Positions 16,776 to 25,848 of a stretch of DNA of 64,000 nt are shown here, one piece after another (the stretch's first letter is position 1; each line of letters opens with the position of its first letter). The notes beneath the pieces are model-generated. The model did not search any database. It was not told where the DNA came from and saw only the letters and a program-made list of their open reading frames with translations. The position numbers were made by a program, and so were the translations under genes. The stretch is from Paenibacillus tritici. Lineage in GTDB: Bacteria > Bacillota > Bacilli > Paenibacillales > Paenibacillaceae. The stretch lies in contig NZ_JABMKX010000008.1 in the NCBI RefSeq assembly GCF_013204885.1, positions 1-64,000 on the forward strand, read 5' to 3'.

Positions 16776-17408
16776 TCAGTATCCCACAGTGAAACGGGCT
16801 CTGCTGAAATTGCCTTCCTCCAGCTCGTCGATAACCGCCACAGCGAAATCCTGAATGCTGATGCCGCTACGTCCGTCTTCGTCAACAATAAGGCGGTCAA
16901 GGCCGATACGGAACTGGCCGGTACGGCGCCCCGCGACAAAAGCGGCAGGCGGACTAAGATACGTATAATCCAGCGAGGAGCCTCTATAAATCTCATAGGC
17001 ATTCGCATGAGCTGATGCGAGCGCACGGTAAGCCTCCGGGAAATCGGCGGTATCCATCAGCCACTCACCCGATTCCGTCTTCAGGCTGCCTGCTCCGCCG
17101 ACTACGATCAGACGCTCAAGTCCCGCCCCGCGCATCCCCTCCAGCAGCGAAGCAGCCACCGTCAGCAGATCATTCTCGTGCCCGGCCGCAGGGCCGAATG
17201 CACTGATCACCTCTTCATGCCCGCGCACAGCCGCCGTTACCGAAGCCGGGTCCAGAAGATCAGCCGCAACAACGCGCAGCCGTTCATGCTCCAGGGTGAA
17301 GGCTTCGGGCCTGCGTACTGCAGCCGTCACCTCATGTTTTCTTTTTAACGCTTCTTCTACGATGGCACTTCCAATCTTGCCCGATGCACCAAACACTACA
17401 ATATCCAT
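16776..17408 (-). CDS. Atypical SDR, NAD(P)H-binding protein
   Basis: A 210-residue Rossmann-fold protein. MDIVVFGASGKIGSAIVEEAL is the GxxGxxG cofactor motif of the atypical SDR group (NmrA/YwnB-like). SAFGPAAG and RLIVVGGAGSL follow in the expected order, and the classical YxxxK is not obvious. Such proteins act as NAD(P)H-dependent flavin or quinone reductases or as redox sensors; which applies here is unknown. The short purine run GGCGGAAGA precedes the ATG. The gene stands alone between the composite repeat and a gene-poor spacer. Confidence 0.85.
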   Translation of the reverse strand: MDIVVFGASGKIGSAIVEEALKRKHEVTAAVRRPEAFTLEHERLRVVAADLLDPASVTAAVRGHEEVISAFGPAAGHENDLLTVAASLLEGMRGAGLERLIVVGGAGSLKTESGEWLMDTADFPEAYRALASAHANAYEIYRGSSLDYTYLSPPAAFVAGRRTGQFRIGLDRLIVDEDGRSGISIQDFAVAVIDELEEGNFSRARFTVGY

Positions 17409-17838
17409 TCTTCCGCCGCCTCACTTTCCTATCCACTGTCTGTATATTTCCAAATGCATTCTATATAATTACACAAAATTAACGCCGCAGGAACATCCCC
17501 TGCGAAGCGGGCATCACCGGTTCGGAAGGCAGCTCCTGCCGGATATCCGGCTGTGCATGCTTGTCCATTCGTTATCCTCACTCTTCCCGCGATCTTCATG
17601 CAGACCCCTCCGCCGTACAGATACCAATATATATGACTCCAAGGTTCCACCGCAAGGCGGCACAAGCATCTATATATCCGCCGAAAATGAAACGTCCCGC
17701 CTTCTCCGGCGTACAATAACTCAGAAACGTGCGCAATTGCACCAGTTGTCTGCCCGGCAGGTTATTCTTTATCTTCATCCTTGGGTAAACTGTGGATAGA
17801 CACTTAACACTACTACTTGGAAAGTTGGTGGGATCATT
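17409..17838. other. Gene-free spacer
   Basis: About 430 bases without a credible gene. Several open frames exist on the minus strand, but they are cysteine- and tyrosine-rich, lack ribosome binding sites and resemble no family. No terminator or repeat was recognised. Confidence 0.55.
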
Positions 17839-18144
17839 ATGTCTCCTACAGGAAAATTGTTTAAATGGGGAACTTTCGCTTATGAGGCTTTTCTGGCGCT
17901 GCCGATCATCGGGGGAAGCTTTGTGGTTGCTAATGCCTGGGTACCGCTTGGAGTAGCTTTTCTGCTGCATGCTGTAGCCATCATCATTTTGCTGAAGGAA
18001 CGCGGACCTATCATCGGGAATGCAGTCGGTGTGGTCACCTCAGTGGTTGCTTTGATTCCTTTTGTCGGCTGGATTATGCATGCCATTACCGCGATCATCC
18101 TGCTCGTAGAAGGACTAAGCGGATCACGGCGCACACGCTACTAA
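17839..18144 (+). CDS. Small hydrophobic membrane protein
   Basis: A 101-residue protein with three to four hydrophobic segments (about 14-30, 31-50, 55-75, 78-95) and a basic C-terminus GSRRTRY. GGTGGGA lies just upstream of the ATG. A strong terminator follows at 18184, so it is probably a single-gene transcript. The Gly/Ala-rich helices resemble small stress-type membrane proteins, but I recognise no specific family. Confidence 0.7.
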   Translation: MSPTGKLFKWGTFAYEAFLALPIIGGSFVVANAWVPLGVAFLLHAVAIIILLKERGPIIGNAVGVVTSVVALIPFVGWIMHAITAIILLVEGLSGSRRTRY

Positions 18145-18183
18145 CGCCGAAGCTGCTGCACCGCCCTGAACAACAAGAACAAC

Positions 18184-18224
18184 AAAAAAGACCTTCCGTT
18201 GGTTCTCCCAGCGAAGGTCTTTTT
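18184..18224 (+). terminator. Terminator after the small membrane protein gene
   Basis: AAAGACCTTC at 18187-18196 pairs with GAAGGTCTTT at 18213-18222 and is flanked by A and T runs on both sides. It can therefore serve both the plus-strand gene and the minus-strand sulfate operon ending at 18237. Confidence 0.85.
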
Positions 18225-18236
18225 CATTGATTCGTA

Positions 18237-18458
18237 TTATCCTCGTCCCCCAGCCTGGGTATCGGTCCGCCGGCTTCCGGTCTCTCCACTATTACGTGCA
18301 TTTGCTGTGCTGTTCCCGAAACGTCTGCGCTCCGTGCGCTCCATCTGTACGATTTGGCCTTCGTGCACCACGATGTGCAATGAGCCGAATTCCATATCGT
18401 CGAGAAGTTCCGTTATCCGTGCAAGCCATACCTCATCCACCTTCAGCGGCTTAGCCAT
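18237..18458 (-). CDS. yezD: YezD family small protein (DUF2292)
   Basis: A 73-residue protein. The first 45 residues (DEVWLARITELLDDMEFGSLHIVVHEGQIVQMERTERRRF) match the DUF2292/YezD family, small proteins usually encoded beside sulfur-assimilation genes and of unknown function. The remainder is a polar, probably disordered tail. GGGAGG lies seven bases before the ATG. It is the last gene of the sbp-cysT-cysW cluster, 101 bases after cysW, in keeping with a sulfur role. Confidence 0.82.
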   Translation of the reverse strand: MAKPLKVDEVWLARITELLDDMEFGSLHIVVHEGQIVQMERTERRRFGNSTANARNSGETGSRRTDTQAGGRG

Positions 18459-18559
18459 TCTCCAGCCTCCCTTTCCCGGTTAGGGAAGTAACTCCACCCA
18501 AATTCCGTAATTACCACCTTGTATACTATGAATTAACTTAGCACGGACCCCAAGAGCTG

Positions 18560-19423
18560 TCAATGAGCATTTTTGCGTACAAGCAGGCCCTTGACAATCA
18601 TCGTTACCAGCGCCAGCAGGAGCAGCAGGGATGCCACGGCGAAGGATGCCGAGAATTGATATTCGTTGTACAAAATCTCGACATGAAGCGGCAGCGTATT
18701 CGTCTCCCCGCGGATATGCCCGGATACCACCGATACTGCGCCGAACTCGCCCATGGCCCGTGCATTACAGAGAATAATGCCGTACAGCAGGCCCCATTTG
18801 ATATTAGGCAGCGTCACGCGCCAGAAGATCTGCCAACCGTGCGCACCTAGCGTAATCGCCGCTTCCTCCTCCTGGGTGCCTTGCTCCTCCATCAGCGGAA
18901 TCAGCTCGCGTGCCACAAACGGGAACGTGATAAACAGCGTCGCCAGCACAATACCCGGCAAAGCAAAAACAATCTTGATATCATGACTGCTTAGCCACGG
19001 ACCGAACCAGCCATGCGAGCCGAACACCAGAATGAAGATCAGCCCGCCGATGACCGGGGATACGGCAAAAGGCAGGTCGATCAGCGTAATCAGAAAGCCC
19101 TTGCCGCGAAAACGGAACTTGGTTACAGCCCACGCCGCCGTTACCCCGAAGATCGTATTCAGCGGAACCGTAATCGCGGCGACCAGCAGGGTCAGCTTCA
19201 GCGCCGAGGCCGCATCCGGGTCGGTCAGTGCAGCCCAGTAGACATCCAGCCCCCGCTTCAGCGACTCCACCAGCACGATCAGCAGCGGCAGGGCGATCAG
19301 CCAGAGCAATACAAGTCCAGCCAGGGAGATGAGCACCCATTTCACGGCTCGTGACTCTGTTGCCGCGGGCGAAGACACGCCCGTTCGCGGCCCGGGGACA
19401 TGCAGGGGAACCGTACCGGCCAT
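18560..19423 (-). CDS. cysW: Sulfate/thiosulfate ABC transporter permease CysW
   Basis: A 287-residue inner-membrane permease with six predicted helices. The EAA-type cytoplasmic loop [31 protein letters not shown] contacts the ATPase. [15 protein letters not shown] is the CysW/CysT signature. I chose the ATG at 19423, seven bases after AGGAGG, rather than the upstream in-frame start at 19453. It works with CysT, the lipoprotein Sbp and a CysA ATPase, which is not encoded in this window. Confidence 0.93.
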   Translation of the reverse strand: MAGTVPLHVPGPRTGVSSPAATESRAVKWVLISLAGLVLLWLIALPLLIVLVESLKRGLDVYWAALTDPDAASALKLTLLVAAITVPLNTIFGVTAAWAVTKFRFRGKGFLITLIDLPFAVSPVIGGLIFILVFGSHGWFGPWLSSHDIKIVFALPGIVLATLFITFPFVARELIPLMEEQGTQEEEAAITLGAHGWQIFWRVTLPNIKWGLLYGIILCNARAMGEFGAVSVVSGHIRGETNTLPLHVEILYNEYQFSASFAVASLLLLLALVTMIVKGLLVRKNAH

Positions 19424-19485
19424 TATTATTCCTCCTAAAAGTTTTGTTAGCATAGGCTTCCTGAATCTGCTTCGTGCAAAACTTA

Positions 19486-19585
19486 CTTCGGAAGCATTCG
19501 CTTAAGTTTTATGAAGCATACGCTCCTGGGTAGACTTCGCAATACAACTCGCTTCGGAAGCATTCACTTAAGTTTTATGAAGCAT
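19486..19585. repeat. Direct repeat in the cysT-cysW spacer
   Basis: A segment of about 34 bp (CTTCGGAAGCATTC then CTTAAGTTTTATGAAGCAT) occurs at 19486-19519 and again at 19552-19585, 66 bp apart, differing by about one base. Each copy contains the small palindromes CTTCGGAAG and ATGAAGCAT-like arms. It fills the unusually long gap between two genes that are normally nearly contiguous. It could affect mRNA stability or differential expression. Confidence 0.75.
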
Positions 19586-19594
19586 TCTCCCCCG

Positions 19595-20452
19595 TTACCG
19601 CGAGCTCTTACGCGCCCAGTGCTGGAGGCTGTTGATCACCAGCAGCATCAGGAAGGAGATCAGCAGCAGCAACAGCGCCACCGCCGTGGCTCCGGCGTAA
19701 TCGAACTGCTCCAGCTTGGACATGATCAGCAGCGGGGCGATCTCTGTACGCATCGGCATGTTGCCGGAGATGAATACGACGGAGCCGTACTCGCCAATGC
19801 CCCGGGCGAACGCCAAGGCGAAGCCTGTAAGCAGCGGAGGGAACAGCTCCGGCATGACAATCCGCAGGAAGGTCCGCCAGCGGCTTGCCCCCAGCGTGGC
19901 GGCCGCTTCCTCCATGTCCCTGTCCAGATCCTCCAGCACCGGCTGCACTGTGCGGACGACAAAGGGAATGCCGATGAACATCAGCGCCAGCGTGATGCCG
20001 AGCGGCGTGAATGCTACCTTGAGGCCAAGCGGCTCCAGCAGGGAGCCGATCCAGCCGTTCTGCGAGTAGAGTGCGGTCAGCGATACGCCTGCAACGGCTG
20101 TCGGGAGCGCGAACGGCAGGTCGATCAGGGCGTCGAAGATTCTTTTGCCGGGAAATTCATAACGCACCAGCACCCAGGCCAGCAGCAGTCCCAGACCAGC
20201 GTCGATCAGGGCAGCCGCAGCAGCCGTACTCAGGCTGACACGGTAGGAGGCCAGCACACGGGCATCCGTAGCCACATCCCAGAATTTGGCCCAGCTCAGC
20301 CCCGTCGAATTGAAGAGCAGCGCCGACAGCGGCAGCAGCACGACAAGACTCAGATACAATACGCTGAACCCCATCGTAATCCCGAACCCCGGCAGAAGCC
20401 TGCGCCGTGATACAGCAGCAGCTTTAGTAGTGACATTCATTTGCCCATTCAT
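19595..20452 (-). CDS. cysT: Sulfate/thiosulfate ABC transporter permease CysT
   Basis: A 285-residue permease with six membrane segments, starting near residues 25-50. Signature stretches are DLPFALPTAVAGVSLTALY, the EAA loop MEEAAATLGASRWRTFLRIVMPELFPPLLTG, and ARGIGEYGSVVFISGNMP. It forms the membrane pore with CysW. AAAGGATGA precedes the ATG. It lies 102 bases downstream of sbp. Confidence 0.94.
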   Translation of the reverse strand: MNGQMNVTTKAAAVSRRRLLPGFGITMGFSVLYLSLVVLLPLSALLFNSTGLSWAKFWDVATDARVLASYRVSLSTAAAAALIDAGLGLLLAWVLVRYEFPGKRIFDALIDLPFALPTAVAGVSLTALYSQNGWIGSLLEPLGLKVAFTPLGITLALMFIGIPFVVRTVQPVLEDLDRDMEEAAATLGASRWRTFLRIVMPELFPPLLTGFALAFARGIGEYGSVVFISGNMPMRTEIAPLLIMSKLEQFDYAGATAVALLLLLISFLMLLVINSLQHWARKSSR

Positions 20453-20554
20453 CCTTTCCTGCCTTCGGCGTGTGGCCGATCAGCACCTTGACGGGACCCC
20501 GCCCTGCAAGATTCAGCTTACCTGTTCTGCCTGGCTCCATACCGCATCTTAATG

Positions 20555-21676
20555 TTAGCTGCCCGGTACGTAGATTTTGTCGAAGATTCCGCCGTCATTG
20601 AAATGCTTCTCCTGGGTTTCCTTCCAGGTTCCGAATTTATCGGCCAGTGTGAACAGCTTGATCTCCGGGAATTGATCCTTATACTGTTCCTTCACGCTCT
20701 CCAGCGTAGGGCGGTAGTAGTTCTCGGCAGCAATCTTCTGGCCTTCCTCGGTGTAGAGATACTTCAGATAGGCATCGGCTACCTCACGGGTTCCTCTTTT
20801 GTCGACAACCTTATCCACCACGGCTACCGGCGGCTCTGCCAGAATGCTCTCGGAAGGATTCACAATTTCGAATTTATCCGGGCCCAGCTCCTTGATCGAC
20901 AGATAGGCCTCATTCTCCCATGCGATCAGCACATCGCCGATGCCGCGTTCCACGAAGGTCGTTGTAGAGCCGCGCGCCCCGGTGTCCAGAACAGGTACAT
21001 TCTTGAACAGCTTTTGCACGAATTCCTGCGCTTTGGCTTCATCGTTATTATTCTGGTCAAGCGCATAACCCCAGGCGGCCAGGTAGTTCCAGCGCGCACC
21101 GCCGGAGGTCTTAGGGTTAGGGGTAATGACCTCCACGCCCTCCTTCAGCAGATCCGGCCAATCCTTGATCCCCTTCGGGTTGCCTTTGCGGACAAGGAAG
21201 ACGATGGTGGACGTATACGGGGAGCTGTTATGTTCATATTTGCTCTGCCAGTCCGCGCTGATCAGCCCGGTCTCCTGAAGGGCATCAATGTCATACCCGA
21301 GCGCCAGCGTAACCACATCTGCTTCCAGTCCGTCGAGTACGGCACGGCTCTGCTTGCCCGATCCGCCATGCGATTGTTTGATCGTAACCTTCTGGCCGGT
21401 CTCCTGCTCCCAATAGGCGGCGAACGCCTTGTTGTAATTCTCGTACAGCTCGCGTGTTGGGTCGTAGGATACATTCAGCAGCTCGACCGGATCTTTGGAT
21501 GGAGCCTTGGATGCCTCCGGCGCAGCCGAAGTATCCGCAGACGCCTCTGTTGCAGCCGGGGCCGTTGTCCCTGCACCCGCATTGTTACCCGAGCTGTTGT
21601 TCCCGCAAGCCGTAAGCCCTGCCGTCAATATTAGTGTGAACCCGGCGAGAAGCCCCTTCTTGATCCCTTTTGTCAT
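20555..21676 (-). CDS. sbp: Sulfate-binding lipoprotein of an ABC transporter
   Basis: A 373-residue extracytoplasmic lipoprotein. A signal peptide with lipobox LTAC puts the lipidated Cys near residue 24. A low-complexity Ser/Ala/Thr linker follows, then the sulfate-binding fold ([51 protein letters not shown]). The SYDPTRE and GGSGKQ segments are the oxyanion-binding loops of the Sbp/CysP family. The ATG at 21676 has GGGGGAG upstream; earlier in-frame codons do not. It is first in the operon, and a strong promoter, a palindrome and a leader terminator precede it. Confidence 0.93.
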   Translation of the reverse strand: MTKGIKKGLLAGFTLILTAGLTACGNNSSGNNAGAGTTAPAATEASADTSAAPEASKAPSKDPVELLNVSYDPTRELYENYNKAFAAYWEQETGQKVTIKQSHGGSGKQSRAVLDGLEADVVTLALGYDIDALQETGLISADWQSKYEHNSSPYTSTIVFLVRKGNPKGIKDWPDLLKEGVEVITPNPKTSGGARWNYLAAWGYALDQNNNDEAKAQEFVQKLFKNVPVLDTGARGSTTTFVERGIGDVLIAWENEAYLSIKELGPDKFEIVNPSESILAEPPVAVVDKVVDKRGTREVADAYLKYLYTEEGQKIAAENYYRPTLESVKEQYKDQFPEIKLFTLADKFGTWKETQEKHFNDGGIFDKIYVPGS

Positions 21677-21709
21677 CACAATCCACTCCCCCATAATGTT
21701 CATCTGGTT

Positions 21710-21797
21710 AAAAAAAGACGCAGGAAGCCCGCTTGCGGCAAGTCAAACCGGTCTGATCGACACGTATCTGCAAGCCTGAAGCGGGCGTTCCTCCGTC
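21710..21797 (-). promoter_or_regulatory. Leader terminator/attenuator of the sulfate transport operon
   Basis: Between promoter and start codon the minus-strand RNA can form a long hairpin. GACG, AGGAA and GCCCGCTT-type arms at 21717-21734 pair with 21779-21797, with one mismatch and one bulge, and seven U follow directly (21710-21716). A 44-base apical region may fold further. This is a good intrinsic terminator inside a 5' leader, so readthrough must be controlled or tolerated. It matches neither the SAM-I (S-box) nor the T-box consensus. Confidence 0.7.
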
Positions 21798-21824
21798 TGT
21801 ACGGTAAGAACTTATTCGATTATT

Positions 21825-21841
21825 CCTACCTATTTAGTAGG
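21825..21841. promoter_or_regulatory. Palindrome at the sbp transcription start
   Basis: CCTAC and GTAGG flank CTATTTA, forming a 17-base inverted repeat just downstream of the -10 box. Its position suits a repressor operator. Sulfur control in related bacilli is often by a CymR-type Rrf2 protein, but I cannot confirm that this is its site. In RNA it could also form a 5' hairpin. Confidence 0.55.
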
Positions 21842-21851
21842 TTATACAGAT

Positions 21852-21880
21852 ATAATACTGAACGCTTCGCGTGCTGTCAA
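21852..21880 (-). promoter_or_regulatory. Sigma-A promoter of the sulfate operon
   Basis: On the minus strand, TTGACA (21875-21880), a 17-base spacer and TATTAT (21852-21857). This near-consensus promoter would start transcription near 21845 and give a leader of about 165 bases before sbp. Confidence 0.85.
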
Positions 21881-22028
21881 ACGTTTTTTTCAATTTGGAG
21901 TGAAGTCAGGTTTCGGCTGGACCCGCGGCAGGAAGTGGCGGCCATTCCTCTAGTACCCACTTGTTATTGATGTCCCAAAGTACTATTATTGCTACATCTT
22001 AATAGAGCGTTATAGAGCGAATTCATAC
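21881..22028. other. Divergent spacer between sbp promoter and hydrolase gene
   Basis: No gene or clear hairpin is seen here. A plus-strand promoter for the hydrolase gene would be expected in it, but none of the candidates is convincing. Confidence 0.4.
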
Positions 22029-22085
22029 AAGTGGAAACGGCTTCGCCGTCCTCTTAAAGGACGGCATTCGTTTCTGCGAGAAATA
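22029..22085. repeat. Dispersed 57-bp double-hairpin repeat, copy 1
   Basis: The sequence AAGTGGAAACGG... contains two adjacent hairpins, CGGCTTCGCCG and GCCGTCCTCTTAAAGGACGGC, followed by CGAGAAATA. A near-identical copy lies at 50590-50646. It ends a few bases before the ribosome binding site of the hydrolase gene. It resembles a REP-type intergenic element. Confidence 0.85.
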
Positions 22086-22105
22086 TTTGGCCGGAGGAAA
22101 TCATC

Positions 22106-24436
22106 ATGGGAATGGATTTGGAGTACGCTCCCGGGCCGCAGCCGCAGGGGCCGCGGCTCCACAGGCGTATATTTGAAGAAATAGGCCGACGCATCCTGGA
22201 GACGTACAGTTTGGATACAACGTTATGGAGGATTGCACTCAGCGGTCCTTGGACGCTATGTATTCTGGCTTTTACTATAGCAGTTATGGGTATCCCTACG
22301 GGACTTGGGAGCGCAGCGGATGTGATCCTGGCCGCCGGAGCCGGGACCCTGGTCATGGCGCTGGCCGGCAATCTGCTGGCCATGCTGCTCTCCTTAACCG
22401 GACTGCGCATTCCGCATCTGTTCGCAGGCTCTTTGCTCAGCGCTCTTGGTACTGTACTGCTCATTCTGTATTTTGCCGACCTGGAGCTGGCTGCCGCAGC
22501 AGTCATTGCCTGCATCGCAGCCTTAACCAGCGGAATAGCGGGGCTGGCCGCCGGGCTGCTGCGGACCCGCAGAACGCTTACCGGCGGACTTCTGGCAGCG
22601 GCTCTGCTCCTGTCCCCCTTCGCACTGGCCTACGGATATGGGACGGGAAGCCGCCCTGCTCCTTCACCACCGGTCCGGACCCTGGCAGCAGACGCACAGG
22701 TTCTTCCACTGGCCGCTGCCGATCCCGGCCGGCCGGGAGACTATCCGTTTCACAGCTTCACGTACGGGAGCGGCAAGGATCTGCAGCGCAAGGCGTATAG
22801 CCGGGATGTCGCCTTAGTCTCCACTTCGGTGGATGCTACGGAGTACATCCGCTCCTGGCCGACGCTGCGAACCCTGTTCTGGGGGTTCGACCCCACTGCG
22901 CTCCCGCTGAATGCCCGGGTGTGGATGCCAGACGGTGACGGGCCTTATCCGCTCGTGCTTATGGTGCACGGCAACCATATGATGGAGGATTACTCCGAGG
23001 GCGGCTATGCCTATCTTGGTGAATTATTAGCCAGCCGGGGCTTCATCGCTGTTACACTGGACGAGAACTTCCTGAATTATTCCGCCTGGTCGGGGATCCC
23101 GGACAATGACTTCAAGCTGCGGACCTGGGTGATTCTCCAGCATCTGCAGCAAATCGCCAGCTTCGCGGAGCAGCCCGGCACCCCCTTCTACCAGAAGGTG
23201 GATTATGACTCTACGGCACTTCTGGGCCACAGCCGCGGCGGTCAGGCTGTAGCGATGGCTGCGGATGCTTCGCGCTGGTTCCCGGGTGATCCGGTGCTTG
23301 CCGCCACCCGGCAGTTCCATATCACTTCTCTTATTGCGCTGGCCCCTACCGATAAAATGATCGACAGCAAGCAGGCCACTCTGACTGATGTGAACTACCT
23401 GACGCTCCAAGGCGCCCGTGACGGTGATGTGCATGACTTCTATGGAGACCGGCAATATATGCGTTCCTCCTACACCGGGAACACCGCTGCCTTCAAAAGC
23501 TCGCTCTATATTGCCGACGCCAATCACAGCCAGTTCAATACGGACTGGGGATTGTATGATCAGACGCTGCCGACCGGCCTCTTCCTGAAGCGTTCGGGAA
23601 TCATGGACGGGGAGCAGCAGCGGCAGATCGCCAAGGTCTATATCTCCGCCTTCCTGGAGACTACGCTGAACGGCAAGGCCGAATACCGGCAATTGTTCCG
23701 CGATTACCGCAGCGGGGCTCAGTGGCTGCCGGATACCGCCTACTATAACCGCTTCCAGAGCGGGGCCTATATCCCGGTTGCGGACTATGAGGAAGACCGC
23801 AAGAGAGGTACGGTCCAAGGCGGGACCGCCACAGTGGAAGGCCTGCTCTGGAGCGAAGAGGCCGCCAAAGACCGCGAATTGAACAATAAGCCCTCATACG
23901 GCATCCTGCTGGAACGCAGCAGCAGCCCGGATCAGACGCCGGAAGAACCAGAATCGGCTTACAAGATCAAGCTTAACGATACGATTACCCGCAGGCTTGC
24001 GGAATCCGCTGCTGCCGAGGGGCTGACCTTCTCCCTGGCGAATCATAATTCCGGCCCTTATGAGGAAGAGGATGCGGAGGAACAGCCGGAGGCTGCCCTC
24101 TCCCCGGAGGTGGAGGTCGAGCTGACCGACAGCAATGATACCGCCGCAAGAATTCCCCTGGACGAGGTGATGGATATTCTGCCGTTGCCGCAGACAGAAT
24201 TTACGATCAGTCCATGGCTGGAAGAACGGATCAGCGACGGCAAATTCGGGAACGTCTCGGAAGCCGTATTCCAGACCTACAAGCTGCCCTTCGAGCTGTT
24301 TCTGGAGGAGGAGCCGGCGCTCGATCCTGACAAGCTGACTGACATCACCTTCTACCTGCAAGGGGAAGACGACAAAATCATGCTGGACGACATCGGCTTC
24401 TACGAGCGTGACATCCTGCTGGAAGGAATGCATTAA
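22106..24436 (+). CDS. Membrane-anchored alpha/beta hydrolase
   Basis: A 776-residue protein. After a cytoplasmic N-terminus come about five membrane helices (residues 48-190), then an external alpha/beta-hydrolase domain. That domain has LVLMVHGN (oxyanion-hole region), ASRGFIAVTLDEN and the nucleophile elbow GHSRGG with Ser376. A His in ADANHSQFNTDWG probably belongs to the triad. The C-terminal 200 residues are acidic and may form a beta-rich domain. It is distantly like chlorophyllase, PET-hydrolase and dienelactone hydrolase families; the substrate is unknown. CGGAGG precedes the ATG. A convergent terminator at 24447 separates it from pgl. Confidence 0.85.
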   Translation: MGMDLEYAPGPQPQGPRLHRRIFEEIGRRILETYSLDTTLWRIALSGPWTLCILAFTIAVMGIPTGLGSAADVILAAGAGTLVMALAGNLLAMLLSLTGLRIPHLFAGSLLSALGTVLLILYFADLELAAAAVIACIAALTSGIAGLAAGLLRTRRTLTGGLLAAALLLSPFALAYGYGTGSRPAPSPPVRTLAADAQVLPLAAADPGRPGDYPFHSFTYGSGKDLQRKAYSRDVALVSTSVDATEYIRSWPTLRTLFWGFDPTALPLNARVWMPDGDGPYPLVLMVHGNHMMEDYSEGGYAYLGELLASRGFIAVTLDENFLNYSAWSGIPDNDFKLRTWVILQHLQQIASFAEQPGTPFYQKVDYDSTALLGHSRGGQAVAMAADASRWFPGDPVLAATRQFHITSLIALAPTDKMIDSKQATLTDVNYLTLQGARDGDVHDFYGDRQYMRSSYTGNTAAFKSSLYIADANHSQFNTDWGLYDQTLPTGLFLKRSGIMDGEQQRQIAKVYISAFLETTLNGKAEYRQLFRDYRSGAQWLPDTAYYNRFQSGAYIPVADYEEDRKRGTVQGGTATVEGLLWSEEAAKDRELNNKPSYGILLERSSSPDQTPEEPESAYKIKLNDTITRRLAESAAAEGLTFSLANHNSGPYEEEDAEEQPEAALSPEVEVELTDSNDTAARIPLDEVMDILPLPQTEFTISPWLEERISDGKFGNVSEAVFQTYKLPFELFLEEEPALDPDKLTDITFYLQGEDDKIMLDDIGFYERDILLEGMH

Positions 24437-24446
24437 CGGACAATCC

Positions 24447-24490
24447 AAAGTGCCCCCTGCCCCGCTTACTTCGGCGGAGAGGGGGCATTT
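24447..24490. terminator. Bidirectional terminator between hydrolase and lactonase genes
   Basis: TGCCCCCT at 24451-24458 pairs with AGGGGGCA at 24480-24487, flanked by AAAG and TTTCT. It lies between two convergent genes and can serve both. Confidence 0.75.
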
Positions 24491-24527
24491 CTATGTCTTT
24501 ATCTTTTATGGACAAACTGCGCCCGGA

Positions 24528-25580
24528 TTAGTCTAATGCTATAAGGCAGACTGGAGCCGTCACTTCCAGTTCATTGCCGGTAGGAATCAGCCGCCCGGTC
24601 TCGCTGTCGATCCGGAAGGAGGCAATATTCCCGCTGTTCTGGTTGGCAGCGAGCAGCATTCCGCCGATCAGGGCGAAGTTGCGCGGTGTGCGTCCTCCGG
24701 ATATCACCCAATCCTCCGCTTCCAGCAGCCCGGTAGCATTATCAATATGGAATAAGGCAATGCTGTCATGTCCACGGTTGGATACGTAGAGGTAACGTCC
24801 GCAGGGCGATACATGGATATCCGCAGCAGTATCATCACTCCCGGCTGTATAATGCTCCGGCAGGCTGCTGATATTCTGCAGGAGCTTCAGGTTACCCTGC
24901 GGCTCGTCATTAGCGAATACCGTAACCGTATTATTCAGTTCGTTAACCAGATAGATCCATTGCCGCGAAGGATGTACCGCCAGATGGCGCGGCCCGGAGC
25001 CGGGCGGAAGCTCTACCTCCCGGTGAGTGGCCAGCTTCCCTTCCTCCACACGGTAGAACACAATCTGATCCAGACCCAGGTCACAGACCAGCACATGCTC
25101 ACCCGTCTTATCCGGAATAACGGAATGCGGATGCGGTGCCTCCTGACGGTCACTGCGCGTTCCCGAACCCTCATGCTTAACCTGGGAAGACATCTCCTGC
25201 AAGGCCCCGTCCGGATTCAGCGGGAACACGTTGACGTTGCCTCCCGTATAGTTAGACACGAATATGTAGTCTCCCTGAGGAGCGACCGAGACATAACAGG
25301 GAGCGCCGCCTCCGGTAGCTCTGCCGCCCAGCGGCTGCAAGGCTTTGCTGCCCGGATTAATGGCAAAGGCATGAACCTCACCCTCATCCTGCTCGCTTAC
25401 TGCATATAATACAGTCTGTGCAGGATTAACGGCCAGATAGGATGGATTCAAGATACCCTTGGTACCGCCCATCACCCTCATTTCTCCTGTCTCCTTATCC
25501 AGCGCACCTAACAGGATGGCCTCTTCCTTCTCACTATTGTAAGTTCCGATATAGAATAATACTTCATTAGGCTGGTGCAT
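24528..25580 (-). CDS. pgl: 6-phosphogluconolactonase (lactonase/YkgB family)
   Basis: A 350-residue cytoplasmic seven-bladed beta-propeller of the lactonase family, which hydrolyses 6-phosphogluconolactone to 6-phosphogluconate in the oxidative pentose phosphate pathway. Propeller repeats are visible: LAVNPAQTVLYAVSE, VAPQGDYIFVSNYTGGNVNVFPL, LAVHPSRQWIYLVNELNNTVTVF, VSPCGRYLYVSNRGHDSIALFHI. PHPHSVIPDKTGEHVLVCDLGLD is characteristic of this family. The ATG at 25580 lies eight bases after AAGGAG; the in-frame codon at 25601 lacks such a site. Confidence 0.88.
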   Translation of the reverse strand: MHQPNEVLFYIGTYNSEKEEAILLGALDKETGEMRVMGGTKGILNPSYLAVNPAQTVLYAVSEQDEGEVHAFAINPGSKALQPLGGRATGGGAPCYVSVAPQGDYIFVSNYTGGNVNVFPLNPDGALQEMSSQVKHEGSGTRSDRQEAPHPHSVIPDKTGEHVLVCDLGLDQIVFYRVEEGKLATHREVELPPGSGPRHLAVHPSRQWIYLVNELNNTVTVFANDEPQGNLKLLQNISSLPEHYTAGSDDTAADIHVSPCGRYLYVSNRGHDSIALFHIDNATGLLEAEDWVISGGRTPRNFALIGGMLLAANQNSGNIASFRIDSETGRLIPTGNELEVTAPVCLIALD

Positions 25581-25722
25581 GGCAGCGGCTCCTTCATACA
25601 TAGTATATTGTATAAGCTTTATATAACCTGAACAGCGCTATCCTCACTCAGGCATGATCACTAAATTTACTATAACATCTTTATGTACCCATCACCCTAC
25701 CGGGATTAAACAGCATAAATCT

Positions 25723-25754
25723 GGGCACACTGGAATACTAAATAATGTGTGCCC
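25723..25754. other. Inverted repeat in the pgl-glsB spacer
   Basis: GGGCACAC (25723-25730) and GTGTGCCC (25747-25754) are perfect inverted arms with 16 bases between. It lies about 100 bases upstream of the small membrane protein gene, with no T run. It may be an operator or an RNA hairpin. Otherwise the spacer 25581-25848 shows nothing definite. Confidence 0.45.
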
Positions 25755-25848
25755 GGCAATATTTAACACGTGATTTAAACGCTGTGCATGAGGTTAATAG
25801 TAACCATCGAAGACAACAAGTACAAAAGAAAAAAGGAGCTGAAGTATA

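Noticed and set aside
21677..21845. SAM-I or T-box riboswitch upstream of sbp
   Set aside because: The conserved core sequences of either class (for example the S-box GATGAAA/GGCAACC elements or the T-box GGGTGG-like bulge) are absent.
25774..25800. Sigma-B-type promoter before the GlsB-like gene
   Set aside because: ATTTAA and GGTTAA with a 13-base gap are only loose matches, too weak to list as a feature.
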